Shown in pieces: positions 36,459 through 48,300 of a stretch of 64,000 nucleotides of DNA. Source of the DNA: Chlorops oryzae (taxonomy: Eukaryota; Arthropoda; Insecta; Diptera; Chloropidae); assembly GCA_020466095.1 (NCBI GenBank), contig CM035808.1:47033893-47097892 (forward strand), given 5' to 3'. Position 1 is the stretch's first letter. Each line of letters starts with the position of its first letter. The notes under the pieces are model-generated. The model was not told where the DNA came from, did no database searches, and saw only the letters and a program-made list of their open reading frames with translations. Both the position numbers and the translations under genes were made by a program.

Positions 36459-37456
36459 CACACAGAAAAATATGACCACATAAAATCGAATAAGATCCCC
36501 TTATTGAGCGATTTTATAGAGAAATCTTCTTAAACTATATGAACGATGTGCTTTTTCCATAGAGAAAACTCTTTGAATGCATAGAGAAAATCTTATTGAA
36601 ACATTTTAATAGATATCCTCATATATTTAATGTGAATATATTATTACTTATGTTGGAGAATAGCGAAAACTGCTTGATATAGTAAAATAATAAGGTGACC
36701 ATATCAATCAAACTATGTGACATTCTTATAAAAATTACGTTTTGATAAGATTCCTTATTGGAAGAAAATCGTTTCAAGAAGAAGCCTTTTTAATATTAAA
36801 AGCAAGACTTATTGATTTAAAAAAGTATATGAATTCCGTATTCATTCTATAGTTTAAAAAGACAAATCAGTTTTTTTGCACTTACATTGATAAAATCAAT
36901 CTAGCAAGCTGAAATCATATGTCGCGATGGTGTAGTTGAAGTGTGCTAAATTTGTAATCTGGAAGGTCCAAGTTCGAACCCTGCCGCAGGCCAACGAATT
37001 TGTGGAAAAATGGTGAGGAGGCAAGTAAATTTCAAGGAAAAAATATGGGCGGCAAAAAGTAAGTTGGACGCGAACCAATAAAAACAAGTTGCTTTCGTCG
37101 GGCCTTCCAGCACGTCACGCACCCAAGCTCTTTCAAGGAATTCCTATAGAATCTTTTTTTTTAATTTTTTAAGCATAAAAAGGTTACTAAAATCTTTTAT
37201 TTCTCAGTTTTTATAAATAATGTAAAAAAAAAAAAACGACGCTCGCTGGAGCAGGGATCGAACCCGCCGACCTTGTTTTTTTACAAGAATTCATATCAAA
37301 ATTAAGAAGTTATCTTCTTAACTTTTCGTTCAATTTTTCGTTAAAAAAAACAATAAGTTTTTCTCTTTGGTTTCAATAAGACAATCTTCTTGGATAAAAA
37401 CCATAGAGAAATCTTATTGTTTTTCTTCCATTTTATGTGGTATCATTTTCTCTGTG
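36459..37456. mobile_element. TIR element with two tRNA-like heads, second copy
   Basis: It starts CACACAGAAAAATATGACC and ends with the inverted TATCATTTTCTCTGTG. TA lies on both sides, and ACCACATAAAAT is shared by both terminal arms. The interior (36870-37290) matches 3110-3560, with a + strand tRNA-Thr-like head at 36925-36990 (AAGTTCGAACCC) and a - strand tRNA-like half at 37245-37290 (GGGTTCGATCCC). Confidence 0.75.
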
Positions 37457-38570
37457 TATAATCGAATTCGTTCAATATCAGTGACAACTTACAGTAAGTG
37501 TTAATCCCCATTAGTCCCTTAAATCTTGAATCGAATTTTACCTAAGGGTAATTTATGACCCTACAGAACATTGAAATAATAAAATAGGACACAATCGTAG
37601 AATCTATAATGTGGTGAAATAGAAAACGAGATGTTGGAAGCTTGGACCTTTCATATTTACAATATATTCAAGAAAAATGGCCCAATGAAGCCCTTGAACC
37701 TTTTCGTAATTCAATATTTCGTCCTTTCAAGCCTTTCGTGAGTTCAAGTACTACTCTCTGTCCTTGGTTTATCTCTCGCTTGGAGTTATATGTTCTTTCC
37801 CAATACAAAATATTTTTATATTCCACGATTCTAAAAATAAAAACCTTGGACCTTATTAGTGCCAACAGCCATAAATATTGATTTTAAAATGAAAGCATAT
37901 TGATTTCTTAGCTATACAAACGAAAGCCAACAAAAAATTTCCGTGACCAAATCTAAGGCCCGAAGGCCAAATGTCATATAAAAAATAAGCAAATTTTCAT
38001 TTAAGTTGTATTTAAATAGCTTCGTGAAATCGGGCCTAAGGCAATTGAGAGAAATGCTGAATAAAAATTTCTTAACGGTCAATTTCGGCCCCTTAAGACT
38101 AATGAGGGTTAAACGGATCGTGATAATTAATATAAAGGTCCAAACATACAACCCGATTCTGAATATTCTCGGTGAATTTATTTTTCTACAGATTAAAATA
38201 CTCTTTTTTAAATAGATAGGGTAAGGAAAATTATGGGTATGGGTCAAATGCCCATTTCCCATCAAATTTCTCAAACCCATATAATTTCCGAAAAAGATCC
38301 GGTATTCAGGTTCAGGCTTTCTTACGTAAAAGAGTGGATTTCTAAGAGCATTTTAAGCCCAAGAAAAAAGCCACCATTTTTTTTTTTTTTTGATTTCGGT
38401 CTTTAAATGATATTTATATTTAATAAAAACTACAAAAAAAAAAATTGGTTTCAAATGAAAGGCAAATTTACTGTTGAGTAGTTTAATCGACATAATACTT
38501 CCTGTTGCTATTTGGATTTGAACGATTGGCAATTGGGGTCTAAGCGGTGGGCAAACTTAGTCTCTCCAAA
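37457..38570. other. Non-coding DNA, no gene supported
   Basis: Short frames on both strands are unsupported. A fragment CCCGATTCTGAATATTC near 38153 belongs to family R2. Confidence 0.4.
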
Positions 38571-38572
38571 AG

Positions 38573-39160
38573 GATTTTTTGAGAACTGCGAAAGTTTAAA
38601 TTTTCGAACATAAGCCCGCTTATTATGAAAGTCGAAGTCGACGATGACTCTATTTTTAAAGTCGTCATTATTGATCCCGTCTAAATAAAATCAGTAGAAT
38701 ATTTTTAACTAGAATTTTTTTAAGCGTCATTGTCATTGGAAGATCTTCAACTTAAGTTATTTGAAGAAAAGATTGTCTCGAAGCGTACAATAACGACGGT
38801 TCAAAAATAGAATCGACGACGACATCGACTTTCATAATAAGGGGGATTGTATTCTTTAAGCCTTCATGCCATCTTAACTCATTCATCACACTTTTTTTTA
38901 TTGACGCTTAGAACACTTCATTTTTCCGCGTATAAACATTTCTACGGAGAAAATTACCAGGAAATATTCATTTAGAATTGGGCTGTTAGTCTTCGTGCCA
39001 GTTTGACTTAATCAAAATTTGAATTTTTTAAAAATGTTCATACAAAATTTTATGACTGCCTGTAGAATTCATAAGCCTGGCTTAAACTTTCATCAAGACT
39101 ATCATTTGAAAGCTTAATGCCCTGATTATGTATTTACAACCTGTTTAGTCTAGTCTAACT
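38573..39160 (+). repeat. Family R1 copy interrupted by a MITE
   Basis: The left terminal GAGAACTGCGAAAGTTTAAA is followed by the MITE at 38613-38849. It then resumes with TTCTTTAAGCCTTCATGCC, and further R1 body (GTCTTCGTGCCAGTTTGAC, AAGCCTGGCTTAAACTTTC) lies at 38990-39130. Rearranged or composite. Confidence 0.5.
38613..38849. mobile_element. TA-flanked MITE with about 60-bp inverted arms
   Basis: Arms contain CTTATTATGAAAGTCGA and its complement, extending through ACTCTATTTTTAAAGTCG / GGTTCAAAAATAGAATCG. TA lies on both sides (38611-38612, 38850-38851). Comparison with uninterrupted R1 at 42.18 kb (TTTTCGAACATATTC) shows the empty site. Confidence 0.75.
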
Positions 39161-39349
39161 ACTTGAAAACAAGAAAATTCAACTTCATTTTCTGATTATG
39201 TTTTACAACCAAAACTAATATATTCCCAGTAAATATATATGGAGTAAGTCCTAAATCGAGTAATGACATGTTCATCCATTCGGAGCAATACGAAATCAAA
39301 ATAAAATAAAATTCCATTTGATCTTAAACTTATAAACGAAAAAAATCCC

Positions 39350-39432
39350 TGACTTTCGATTTGGCAAACACGGCGTCGAGGGTGAGCACAAGACTTGAAA
39401 TCGAGAATTCCGAGGTTCAAATCCCACAACAG
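39350..39432 (+). mobile_element. tRNA-Ser-like SINE head (relic)
   Basis: A CTTGAAATC anticodon-arm-like segment and B box GAGGTTCAAATCCC are followed by an A/T-rich tail. The A box is poor and the acceptor stem does not pair, so this is not a functional tRNA. Confidence 0.4.
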
Positions 39433-40700
39433 GCGGAATTATAAATGAGAAATAAATATTTAAAAAAAAAATATTTGAAATTGTGAACACACGGAACAAC
39501 CAAAAGATAATTGAAATTAATAAAATTTATTTCGAATATTTTTTGACGCGGGATAAAAAACATTACTCCATTTTTGCTCTCTCAGGAGATGAATCACATT
39601 AATCCACTTGTGCTCTTTCAGGAAATAAAAGAGATTACTCACTTTGTGCAATTACTCTATCGTTCCTCCATTTAGAGGTGAAAAGGAGTACTCTGGAGCT
39701 CAAAAGTATTACTCGCCTGTAAGGACATGCAATGCTAAAAAGGAGTACAAAATGCATGAAGCTTCGGAGATTTGTGGAGTAATCCATTTCTCCAAAAGGA
39801 GCATTAAAAGATTAATCTTTGGATGATCCAATTTTTTACTGGGTTGTATGATTTTGACTAGATGTTAAGGGGGTTGTCTGCTTCGTGAGGCTGTTTTTGG
39901 ACCCATTTTAAAAAAAATTCCCTCAAAAAATGGTGTAGTGCTGGCGGCTGCCACGATTCCAGGTCTCCAAGTTGTCCTAAATAAAAACGGGGTTATAATC
40001 AGTATAGATGTCATTATGGCGTGATCCTCCAAAATAATTTTGGAAATTTTTTTGACAAAATGGCGGCCATTTAAAAATGCAAAATCAATTTCTGGTACAT
40101 ATATTTTTTTTTGTAGTTCAGTGTAAAAAAAAAAATAGTAAAAAATTTGTTAAAATTATGATTGGGATTCACGCCATAATGGTAAAAATTCTGCATTGAA
40201 TCCATTTTGTTTCATTAAAATCGGTTCAGTTGAACTGCAGAAATCGTGACAGCCAGTTCAAAAAATGTGGTTTCGAGATAAATGCGTTTAAAGTTTGAAG
40301 CAACGCTAAAATTACTCGTTTTAGCGCAGATCTTGCTCGACAAAGAAGGCTATATCCTCTAAACTATTTCGAATTTCAAAAAATCCTTTTAGCACGATGT
40401 TCTCAAATATCCAAGCTATAAAAAAATGGAAAAAAAAATGACTAAAACTTTGTTGTCCAATGAGACAATGAGTTGTAAGACATAATACCCAAACATCATT
40501 TAGTCTTCATATTACAACTAGCTTGATTGTGGTTGTCATACATAATCAGGTCATTAACCTTTAAACATTTTATACTTGGATGAAGGCTTAAATTTGTAAC
40601 ACTTTCCTCCTCCTTTCTTCAAATATGCTCAAAATTTCCTATTGGTCTTTGACTGTTTGCACAATGTTCATCAAATACATGTGTACTTCTTCCAAATAAT
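39433..40700. other. Non-coding DNA
   Basis: Between 39540 and 39840 words such as ATTACTC, GGAGTA and CTCTTTCAGGA recur loosely. Otherwise nothing recognised. Confidence 0.35.
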
Positions 40701-42142
40701 TTCCCAAATGAAATAAAACAAAAAATATACAAAATATTTTCACAAATTAAAATACAATTTTTAATTATCATTATTAGTATAAAAAGAACTTGAAAAAATA
40801 TAATTCAAAAAATACACGTAAGTTTTAAAAATTATTAATAAAAAAAAAAAAAAAAAAAAAAATTATACATACATTTTTGAATAAAAGCTAACGTATGAAA
40901 ATCGAAACATATGAATTACAAATAATGAAAAATGTACATACATAAATTCACAAGATTTTTTTTGTTCAATTTATTTTGAAATTATTGAAGGTATGCTTGA
41001 TGTTTTGCGCATGTATGAGTGTTTGCTAATCTTAAACTTAAATACTAAAAACAGACACATATATTTATAATTTTTAAAACACTATTTAGAGTTACAAATA
41101 TTCAATGTTTTTTCCATTTATTTATTTATTAAATTGTTTTTTTTTTTTTTATTGATTTTTCTCATTTTTAGTAGTTCACTAAATTTTCATAATGATTTCC
41201 TTCACAATTTCAATTTTTTGTTGTTGTTTTTTTTTTTCCTTTCACTAATTTAGCTTTTATGAAAACAGTTACTTGGTTTTGTTGTTTCTTTTTTTGTTCG
41301 TTTTTCGTTTTGGGCAGGGTAAAGATTTAAAAAATTCTTCCTAAAAAATGTTCACCATTTACAATTTTCTTTAAATTTTTGTTAAATTTTCTTCTTCCTT
41401 TTAAATTACGCTTCATTTTTTGTATCTTTTTTTTCCAAAATCAAATTTTTATTCTAAATCTTTTATTGTTGTATTGCGTGGCGTATAGAAAAATGTTCAC
41501 ATTTTGTGTTTCTAGTTGTAGACTTTTTTGTTTTCGTTTTTGTTTTGTTTTTGTTTTGTTTAATATTCATAATACTGAAAATACGACTAGACATTTATGC
41601 ATGTAGGTAAATGTATATAAATATATTTTAGTGTATCAATTTTTTTTTTTTTTATTTAGTCCATCAATTACTACAACAGTTTTGCGGGGGGTTACTGTTT
41701 TCACATATACATATATATTTTTTTTGTGATTTTTTTACTGATTTTTTTTCTTTAAAAAGTACATTCAAAAAACTTTTTATTTTGGATTTTTTTAAAAATT
41801 TTTTCACACGAGAACTATGACGTTTAATGACATTTTTTGTTTGCTTGTAATTATTGCTAAATGAATACATATCTCAATTACAAATATAATTCAAGATTTC
41901 ATGAAGGATTACACTAACAAGGATGCAGTTTGTGTTGAGGATTTTGATACATTTCGAAAAGTGGACACACACAATTTTTTGTTTTTTTTTTTCATGAGCG
42001 AAGGAAATTATATTGAAGAGTATGTAATTGAACTTTGGACGAGGAAATTCTTGACATTTTAATATCATTATTGATGCTGAGCTTGATTGAGCTTTCATTG
42101 TGGAGTCAGTTGTGCAATTCATAAACATAATCATATGTGGGG

Positions 42143-42371
42143 GTTTAAGAACTTCGAAAGTTCTAATTTTCGAACATATTCTTTTAGGCTCATAATCTCA
42201 GACTAGTTTAAACTTGTCAAAGTTTTAAACTTTCAATTGATAGTCTTCAGGAGAGTTTAAACCAGGCTTATTTATTTTATATGAAAATTTTTGAAAAGTT
42301 CAAATATAGCAAGACTATAGCAGGACTACAAGAATATATCCCAAAAATTTAAACTTTCGATGTTCTTAAAC
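42143..42371 (-). mobile_element. Family R1 MITE, most complete copy
   Basis: Terminal inverted repeats of about 40 bp: left GTTTAAGAACTTCGAAAGTT, right the complement of GTTTAAGAACATCGAAAGTT. The body holds GGCTCATAATCT and GAGAGTTTAAACCAGGC. Partial copies follow at 42390-42470 and 42700-42795. Confidence 0.6.
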
Positions 42372-43069
42372 GGAGTTGAAGACTACGACGCTTAGTCGTC
42401 GTGCCAGTTTGACTTGAACAAACACGTTTTCGAATTTTTCAAACATTTTCATATAAAATTTAATAAGTGACTGACAGTAGGGCATTTCCGTGTAAAACGG
42501 CAATAAAACGTTAAGAATCTCAAGTATGCCGCAAAATCACATCCGTCACAGCCATTCTGAGCGGAAATTATGTATATTCAGTATTTAACTGTTGTTAAAC
42601 CTTTTCAAATTTTGACATCCTTGAGAGAATAAAATCTAATAATATTTTAATCATTTTGATCTTAAACCTTAACGGGTATGATAGAATCACCCAGCAACTA
42701 TAAACCTGGTTTAAGCTTTCAAGAAAGCTATAATATTATTTGAAAACGGAAACCTTTAAAAGGTTTTAAGTAGGACTAAGATTATGACGCTTTAGGTGGC
42801 AAATCATTTCAAAATGTATTCTTTGAAATTTTGAAATTGTTCTTTGGCCACTTACGATTAGAATCCGAATCACAATTCAGAGTAAATCCTCTGAACTAGG
42901 CATCTTGCAGTGGTCTAATGTTTAAATGCTCTTTTCGAATTGCATTTTGTAGGATATTTTTATTAATAAATTTTTGCAAGATATAGTCTGGTACTAAGAA
43001 ACTTATTTTCTTAAAAGATCTTGTTCTTTTTCTTGAGCTTTTTCCGCACTTTGTTTTCTATAAAAATTA

Positions 43070-43179
43070 CAGTGCACTCTCTTTAGGGTACACATACGTG
43101 ACTGAGAACTATGTCTGCTAAAGAGGAAAATATCTGAGAAAAGGGAGCACAGGAATTTTAGGTTTTAAAGAGGTGTCTG
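43070..43179. mobile_element. pogo-like MITE, 110 bp
   Basis: Starts CAGTGCACTCTCTTTAGGG. The right end is the complement of CAGACACCTCTTTAAAACC. TA on both sides (43068-43069, 43180-43181). Confidence 0.5.
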
Positions 43180-46100
43180 TATTTTATGTTTTCGAAATCA
43201 AGTCAATCAGTTCTCTCAATCATTTTTATAGGACTATATAAAAATATGTAATATAAAAATAATATAAAAACGGGCGTTGAATAAAATTTTCTGCAGTTGA
43301 TTAGTTTTTTCAATGGGTTTAGCGAATTTTGATATTTTTTGGTCGCTTTCAAATGGGAGTGATTGATTTAGGAAAAGTTCTTTTCGAAATGTATCAAAGA
43401 AAAGTCCTCAAAAAATTTTCTCTTTAATGGATGAATTCTCAAATTCGATTGCCAGTGTCCTTTTTTGTTTTTTTTTTTTTTTTTGTTTTTGTTCAATTCT
43501 TTTTTCCTTTCGAATATACGAGTATAAACTACCACAATATATTTACTATTTTTGTCACATTTATATATATATATAAAAAAAAAACGATAAATTTCATTTT
43601 GTTTGTTCGCTTGTTTCTTTGTGGTTTCTGTTTGTTTGCTTTTGTATTGTTTCGTTTTGTTTTGCTTTGTTTTGTTTTATTTTGTTTTGTTGTTTTGTAA
43701 AATGTTTCTTATCGACTACGTTTATACATATAGAAAAAGAAATTTCACACACAAATATGTAAATGTATATATATATATATACCACAATATTTTAATATCG
43801 AAAATTGTATTACAGAAATTTTTCACATTTACATGCACGTTAAAGTTTTATATATAAATATATCAATTTTTTTGTTTATTTTTTTTTTTTTTTTATTAAT
43901 TACAGACACACAGAACACAGATTTACATATATATATATTAGGTATATAAGATTGAATTTGTAAGAAATTTATTTCATTGTTTTTTTTTTCATTTAATTTT
44001 ATATTTTAAAATTTTTTCATATATTTTATATTCCTTTCTTATTGAAGTTCTCTTTGCGCATTGCTTCATCATTGTGCGATTTTTCATAAAAATGTTCTTT
44101 CCTTCTTTTTTCATTCTTCTTTGTATTCGATAGCAAGAGTTTTCTTCTGCATTCTTTCGTTACTTGTTCTTTTTCTTTTTCTTTTTCTCTAATTTATTTT
44201 GTTTTAGTTTTTTGTTTGTTTTTCTTTTGCTTATGCAAAATAAAGAAATTTGCTATGGCATTTTAATTTCTCTAATGCCGCTTAAAGGAAATAACGGTGT
44301 GTTTTTTTGTTTGTTTTCATTTTTAAATTTGCAAACAATATATTTCAAATTTTTCAAATAAAATTTTTCCAATTTTCATTTTTTATTTTGGGGATCGTCA
44401 TCAATGTATGTATTGTGGTTTCTTTCCCTTATGTTAAACTATAAATGTTGATTTTTTCAAACATAGATTTTCTTTAAGCATACAATATGCACCTAATCAA
44501 TCAATTAGTATTAAACTACTTAGAAATATGAAAAAAAAAAAGTATTTAAAGTATATTTTCCAACGTTGAAGTAATTTGTTTTTAAAGCCTGAAATTTTTC
44601 ACCAATTCTTTTTTTTTTTTAGTAAGAGCTTTTCTAAGAAGTCAATTTTTATTTTATTCTTTACAGTGTAGCTTTAATTTGATTTATTTTATTATTTTTT
44701 ATTCAATTATTTTTTATTTTATTATTTTTTATATTTTATTTAATTATTTTTATTTTTGCTAAGGTACATTTCAAATGAAAAACTTTGTTTTATAAGTTAC
44801 ACTAAATTATCTTAATCAAATTAATTTCAATTATTGTTTTATTGTAGACTTACGATGGCCTATAGAAAAATTTGTACAAAGTCGTACAAACTACAAAAGT
44901 GTATAGTCAAATTTATGTACACGAGTGCTTAAGGAAAATATTAGTGAACAGCAAAATTTTGTATGAAGAAAAAGTTTCGATTAGAGAGAAACAATATTTT
45001 TAGTACAATTTGAAAAGCTTTTGAAAAGTAAATTATTTCAAAAAATAATAAGAGCTTAAATGTAGTGTATTGGATAAAGAAGAAAAATTAATCAGGTTTG
45101 TTTTAGAAACCAAAAGCTATCGGAATTGAAATTGAAATCGATTTAAAAAGGTATGAGTAGGTGGTACAGAATCTGCTTTTTCGGTTTCATCTTCGAATCA
45201 TTGTATTGGATTGTAGGTGTTGCAAGAACTGATTTTATCTCGATTCTAAATTAATATTCCCGGGAATTTTTCCCCAGCGGATTTGAAAAGAAAATCCTGC
45301 ATTTTTAAACTAGTGGGAAAATGAATATAATGGGAGCAAGAATTTCGAACACTTTTAAGCAAATATCATCACATTATCGCTTTTATTGGTGCTCGGAGGA
45401 ACACTTCCTTTTCCACGTAAAAAAATTTGATGGGAAAAAAATTTGTTTAAAACCAGAGGGGAAAAGCACAAAATTCAGAGAACTCCTTATTTTTGGACTT
45501 AATGGCGAAAGGTTGAGCAAATCGTGACAAGGATATTATGAATTCTTTTCGGTGGGAACTAAACTTGTCCTTTTCTCCTCTAATAACAAATTGCAGCCAC
45601 GAAGAAGTCTTATTAGTGGTATTCACAGAGCTTTGGAAGTTCGATTGTACAGAATTTGCACAGGGAAATTTTCAACTTTTGCTTGAGAGACGCAGGGGAA
45701 ATATTTTGAATTGTTTGTGGTTTTTTGATGATTATATAAAATTATACCGCTATTTCAATTTGCTGACAGTTCTCATTGATGGATACTAAATTTATTTGAA
45801 GTAACAACTTATCAGAAGCATTAGTAAGAAGGTCTCAGAAAATTTAGAAATATTTCAAACAAATTTTGAAACTTTTTTTTTTTGATCAAATATGGGAATA
45901 TCTAAATCAATACTGCATTTCAATTCCGATAAATTTGTATTCCGTATAGGGTTTTTTAAAAGCCCTGAATACTTTTTGTTTTTTCATAGACAAGAAAAGA
46001 AAAGAAAAGACCAAGACCAAGACAATAAATCATTGAATGTCGCTATAAAATAAATTAACATTATAAAAGCTTTTTTGGCACCCACAATAGTTTGTTTTGG

Positions 46101-46882
46101 GTAAAGATTAGTATTACAGATCATAGTTGCCTTAATGTTTCATGTAAATTTAATAATGTTTGTAGATAGTTGGTTGGTTGGGTGTACATAGAAGTTTTTT
46201 TTTTTTTTTTGACTTGAATGGACCTTAAGAGAATTTTTGTTATTAATTTAAGAAGCATCCCACCAAAAAAAACTTTTTTTTAAATTATTTCTCAAAATTA
46301 TCCAGAATAGCACCTTAACTCTTTTGCCCGAGTGTCTTAGTATTGGTGCATTTAAAGAATTTTTTATTTTTAAATTTAATATTATTATTCATGTTTTATA
46401 TGAATTGCTTCTTAAATCAAAAACACAGTCTTTTATTATAATCGAAACTAGTGCTAGCAATTCTCTTATTGCTAATCATAAATCCATCGGACCACGAAAA
46501 CAACAACAAAAATAAAGAGTTCAAGGGATTACATAACGTTCGTTGCTCTGCACCGTGGACTGGATTCCGTGGCGTTTGTTTACGATTGGCAACATATATT
46601 AAGCCGATATTGTATAATCAATTGAATTTGAAGATAGGCTTCGAAAATTGACGAGTATTTCATTTCATTTAATTTCATTTATTGTTTTGTGTTCTTTTTT
46701 TTTTAAATAAAGTTATAGATAATAGATATGTATTCCGATTCAAATGGGTGGCACTCTCGTCTGTCACATCGAATTATTGACATCGTAATTGTCGTTTCAC
46801 ATCGCCCAATGCAATGCGGAAATTTCTCAAAAAGTCATTCGATTGTTAGAAAAAATAATAATAATAATTTTTCTTTGATTAA

Positions 46883-47108
46883 CCCTTTAACGCATAAGAG
46901 GCCCTCTCCAGTTCTGTCAGTAATGAAACGGAAATGAAAAACTTCATATAAAAAAAAAAACGCATCACAAAATTTACGATTCATTTCTGAAGCGTGTTTT
47001 GATCTGAAGTTTTTCATTTCTGACAGAGCTGGAGAGGACCCCGTAAGCAAAAAATTCGTTCTCAGACAATTTTAAGTGCCAATTTGTCCCTTATGATGTG
47101 TTAAAGGG
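46883..47108. mobile_element. piggyBac-like MITE, TTAA target
   Basis: Flanked by TTAA (46879-46882 and 47109-47112). It begins CCCTTTAACGCATAAG and ends CTTATGATGTGTTAAAGGG. Subterminal inverted words CCAGTTCTGTCAG / CTGACAGAGCTGG and AAATGAAAAACTTC / GAAGTTTTTCATTT add a second layer. TTAA target plus CCCT ends are the piggyBac signature. No transposase. Confidence 0.85.
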
Positions 47109-47731
47109 TTAAAATACGTGAAAAACGTTATTGAATATGAGACCCAAGTGAATTTGTTGTTTTTTTAGACATTCAAAACATAAATTAAAATTTAATGAGA
47201 TGATTGAATGAGTTGACGAAATCAAAAAAGAAAAATTGTTCGATTATAAAGATACACATCTCTGTATGAGAGCAGATAAAAAAAATAGTTTTATCTCCTT
47301 ACGAATAGTTCGCATCTTTGGTATAAAAAACGAAGATGAAGTTTTAATCCAAAAAAAAAAAAAAAAAAAATTTAAGAAAACTTCAGTTTAGTACTTAAAC
47401 TAATTACAATCGTTTGTGAGTTTTTTGTTGTTATTTTTCTTATAGAAATAAAAATTCGAAAATAAAAAAAAAATGGTTTAATCCTTTGAAACAAATCCAT
47501 TATTTATCAAAATACTTTTTACTCGTTTTATGGAAATTAGTTAACACAAAAGCATTACAGTTAAATTAGTCTTATAGAACTTTTTTATGTGTGTATGTAG
47601 GTAATACAAATTGTACATGTGTATGTAGTATAATACAATAAAAATAATGAAAGAAAAGAATATTTATTTGTACATAACCGTAGAAATAGTTTTTCAAAAA
47701 AGTTGTTCTATTTTTTTAGTTTTTTGCTCAA

Positions 47732-47878
47732 CCCTCTAATTCTTGCCTCCGCCTCTAGACGGACTTTTTTCGAACAAATGGCAAAAATAAATATTACATA
47801 TTTCAGATTCATTTTTCTCTACCCGAAATTAGTCTTATCTGAACTTTTCATTGAAAACCAAATTGTGGCATTAGAGGG
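47732..47878. mobile_element. Second piggyBac-like MITE
   Basis: Begins CCCTCTAATTCTTGCC and ends TGGCATTAGAGGG followed by TTAA. The left flank reads TCAA, one change from TTAA. 147 bp. Confidence 0.6.
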
Positions 47879-48129
47879 TTAATGAAATTTCGTGTCACTA
47901 CAAAGAAAATAAATGCATAAAAATTTTAGATGAAGAAAATATCATTTGCTACCATCATAGCACTTCGTCGACTTCGGTGTGATTTTCTCTCAAAACTTAT
48001 ACCCATTTTATGTAACTACTTAATCTAATCTATTCAGGATCCTCATCCTTCTAGAAGACAAATAGTCTTTTCAAAAAAATCTATATATTTTCGGGATTTA
48101 TTGTTTTCGTTTTTGTTTTTCGATTCTTC

Positions 48130-48300
48130 GTTTTAAATCTTATGGACGTGGTCTTCATGCCAGTTAAACTCCATCAAATATGTTTGATATATTCGAATTT
48201 TTCGAAAATTTTCATAAACCTGGTTTCAGCTTTTATAGACTATAATTTGAAAGCTTAAGCCTTCAAAAAGTTCAAACTAAGATGAGGAGCCTATGAACCT
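48130..48300 (+). repeat. Family R1 fragment
   Basis: GTCTTCATGCCAGTTAAAC, CATAAACCTGGTTTCAGC and GAGGAGCCTATGAACC follow the R1 order. Confidence 0.5.

Noticed and set aside
45321..45789. Two adjacent open frames (68 and 83 codons) as a small gene
   Set aside because: The first overlaps a family R2 repeat fragment; neither shows a recognisable domain.
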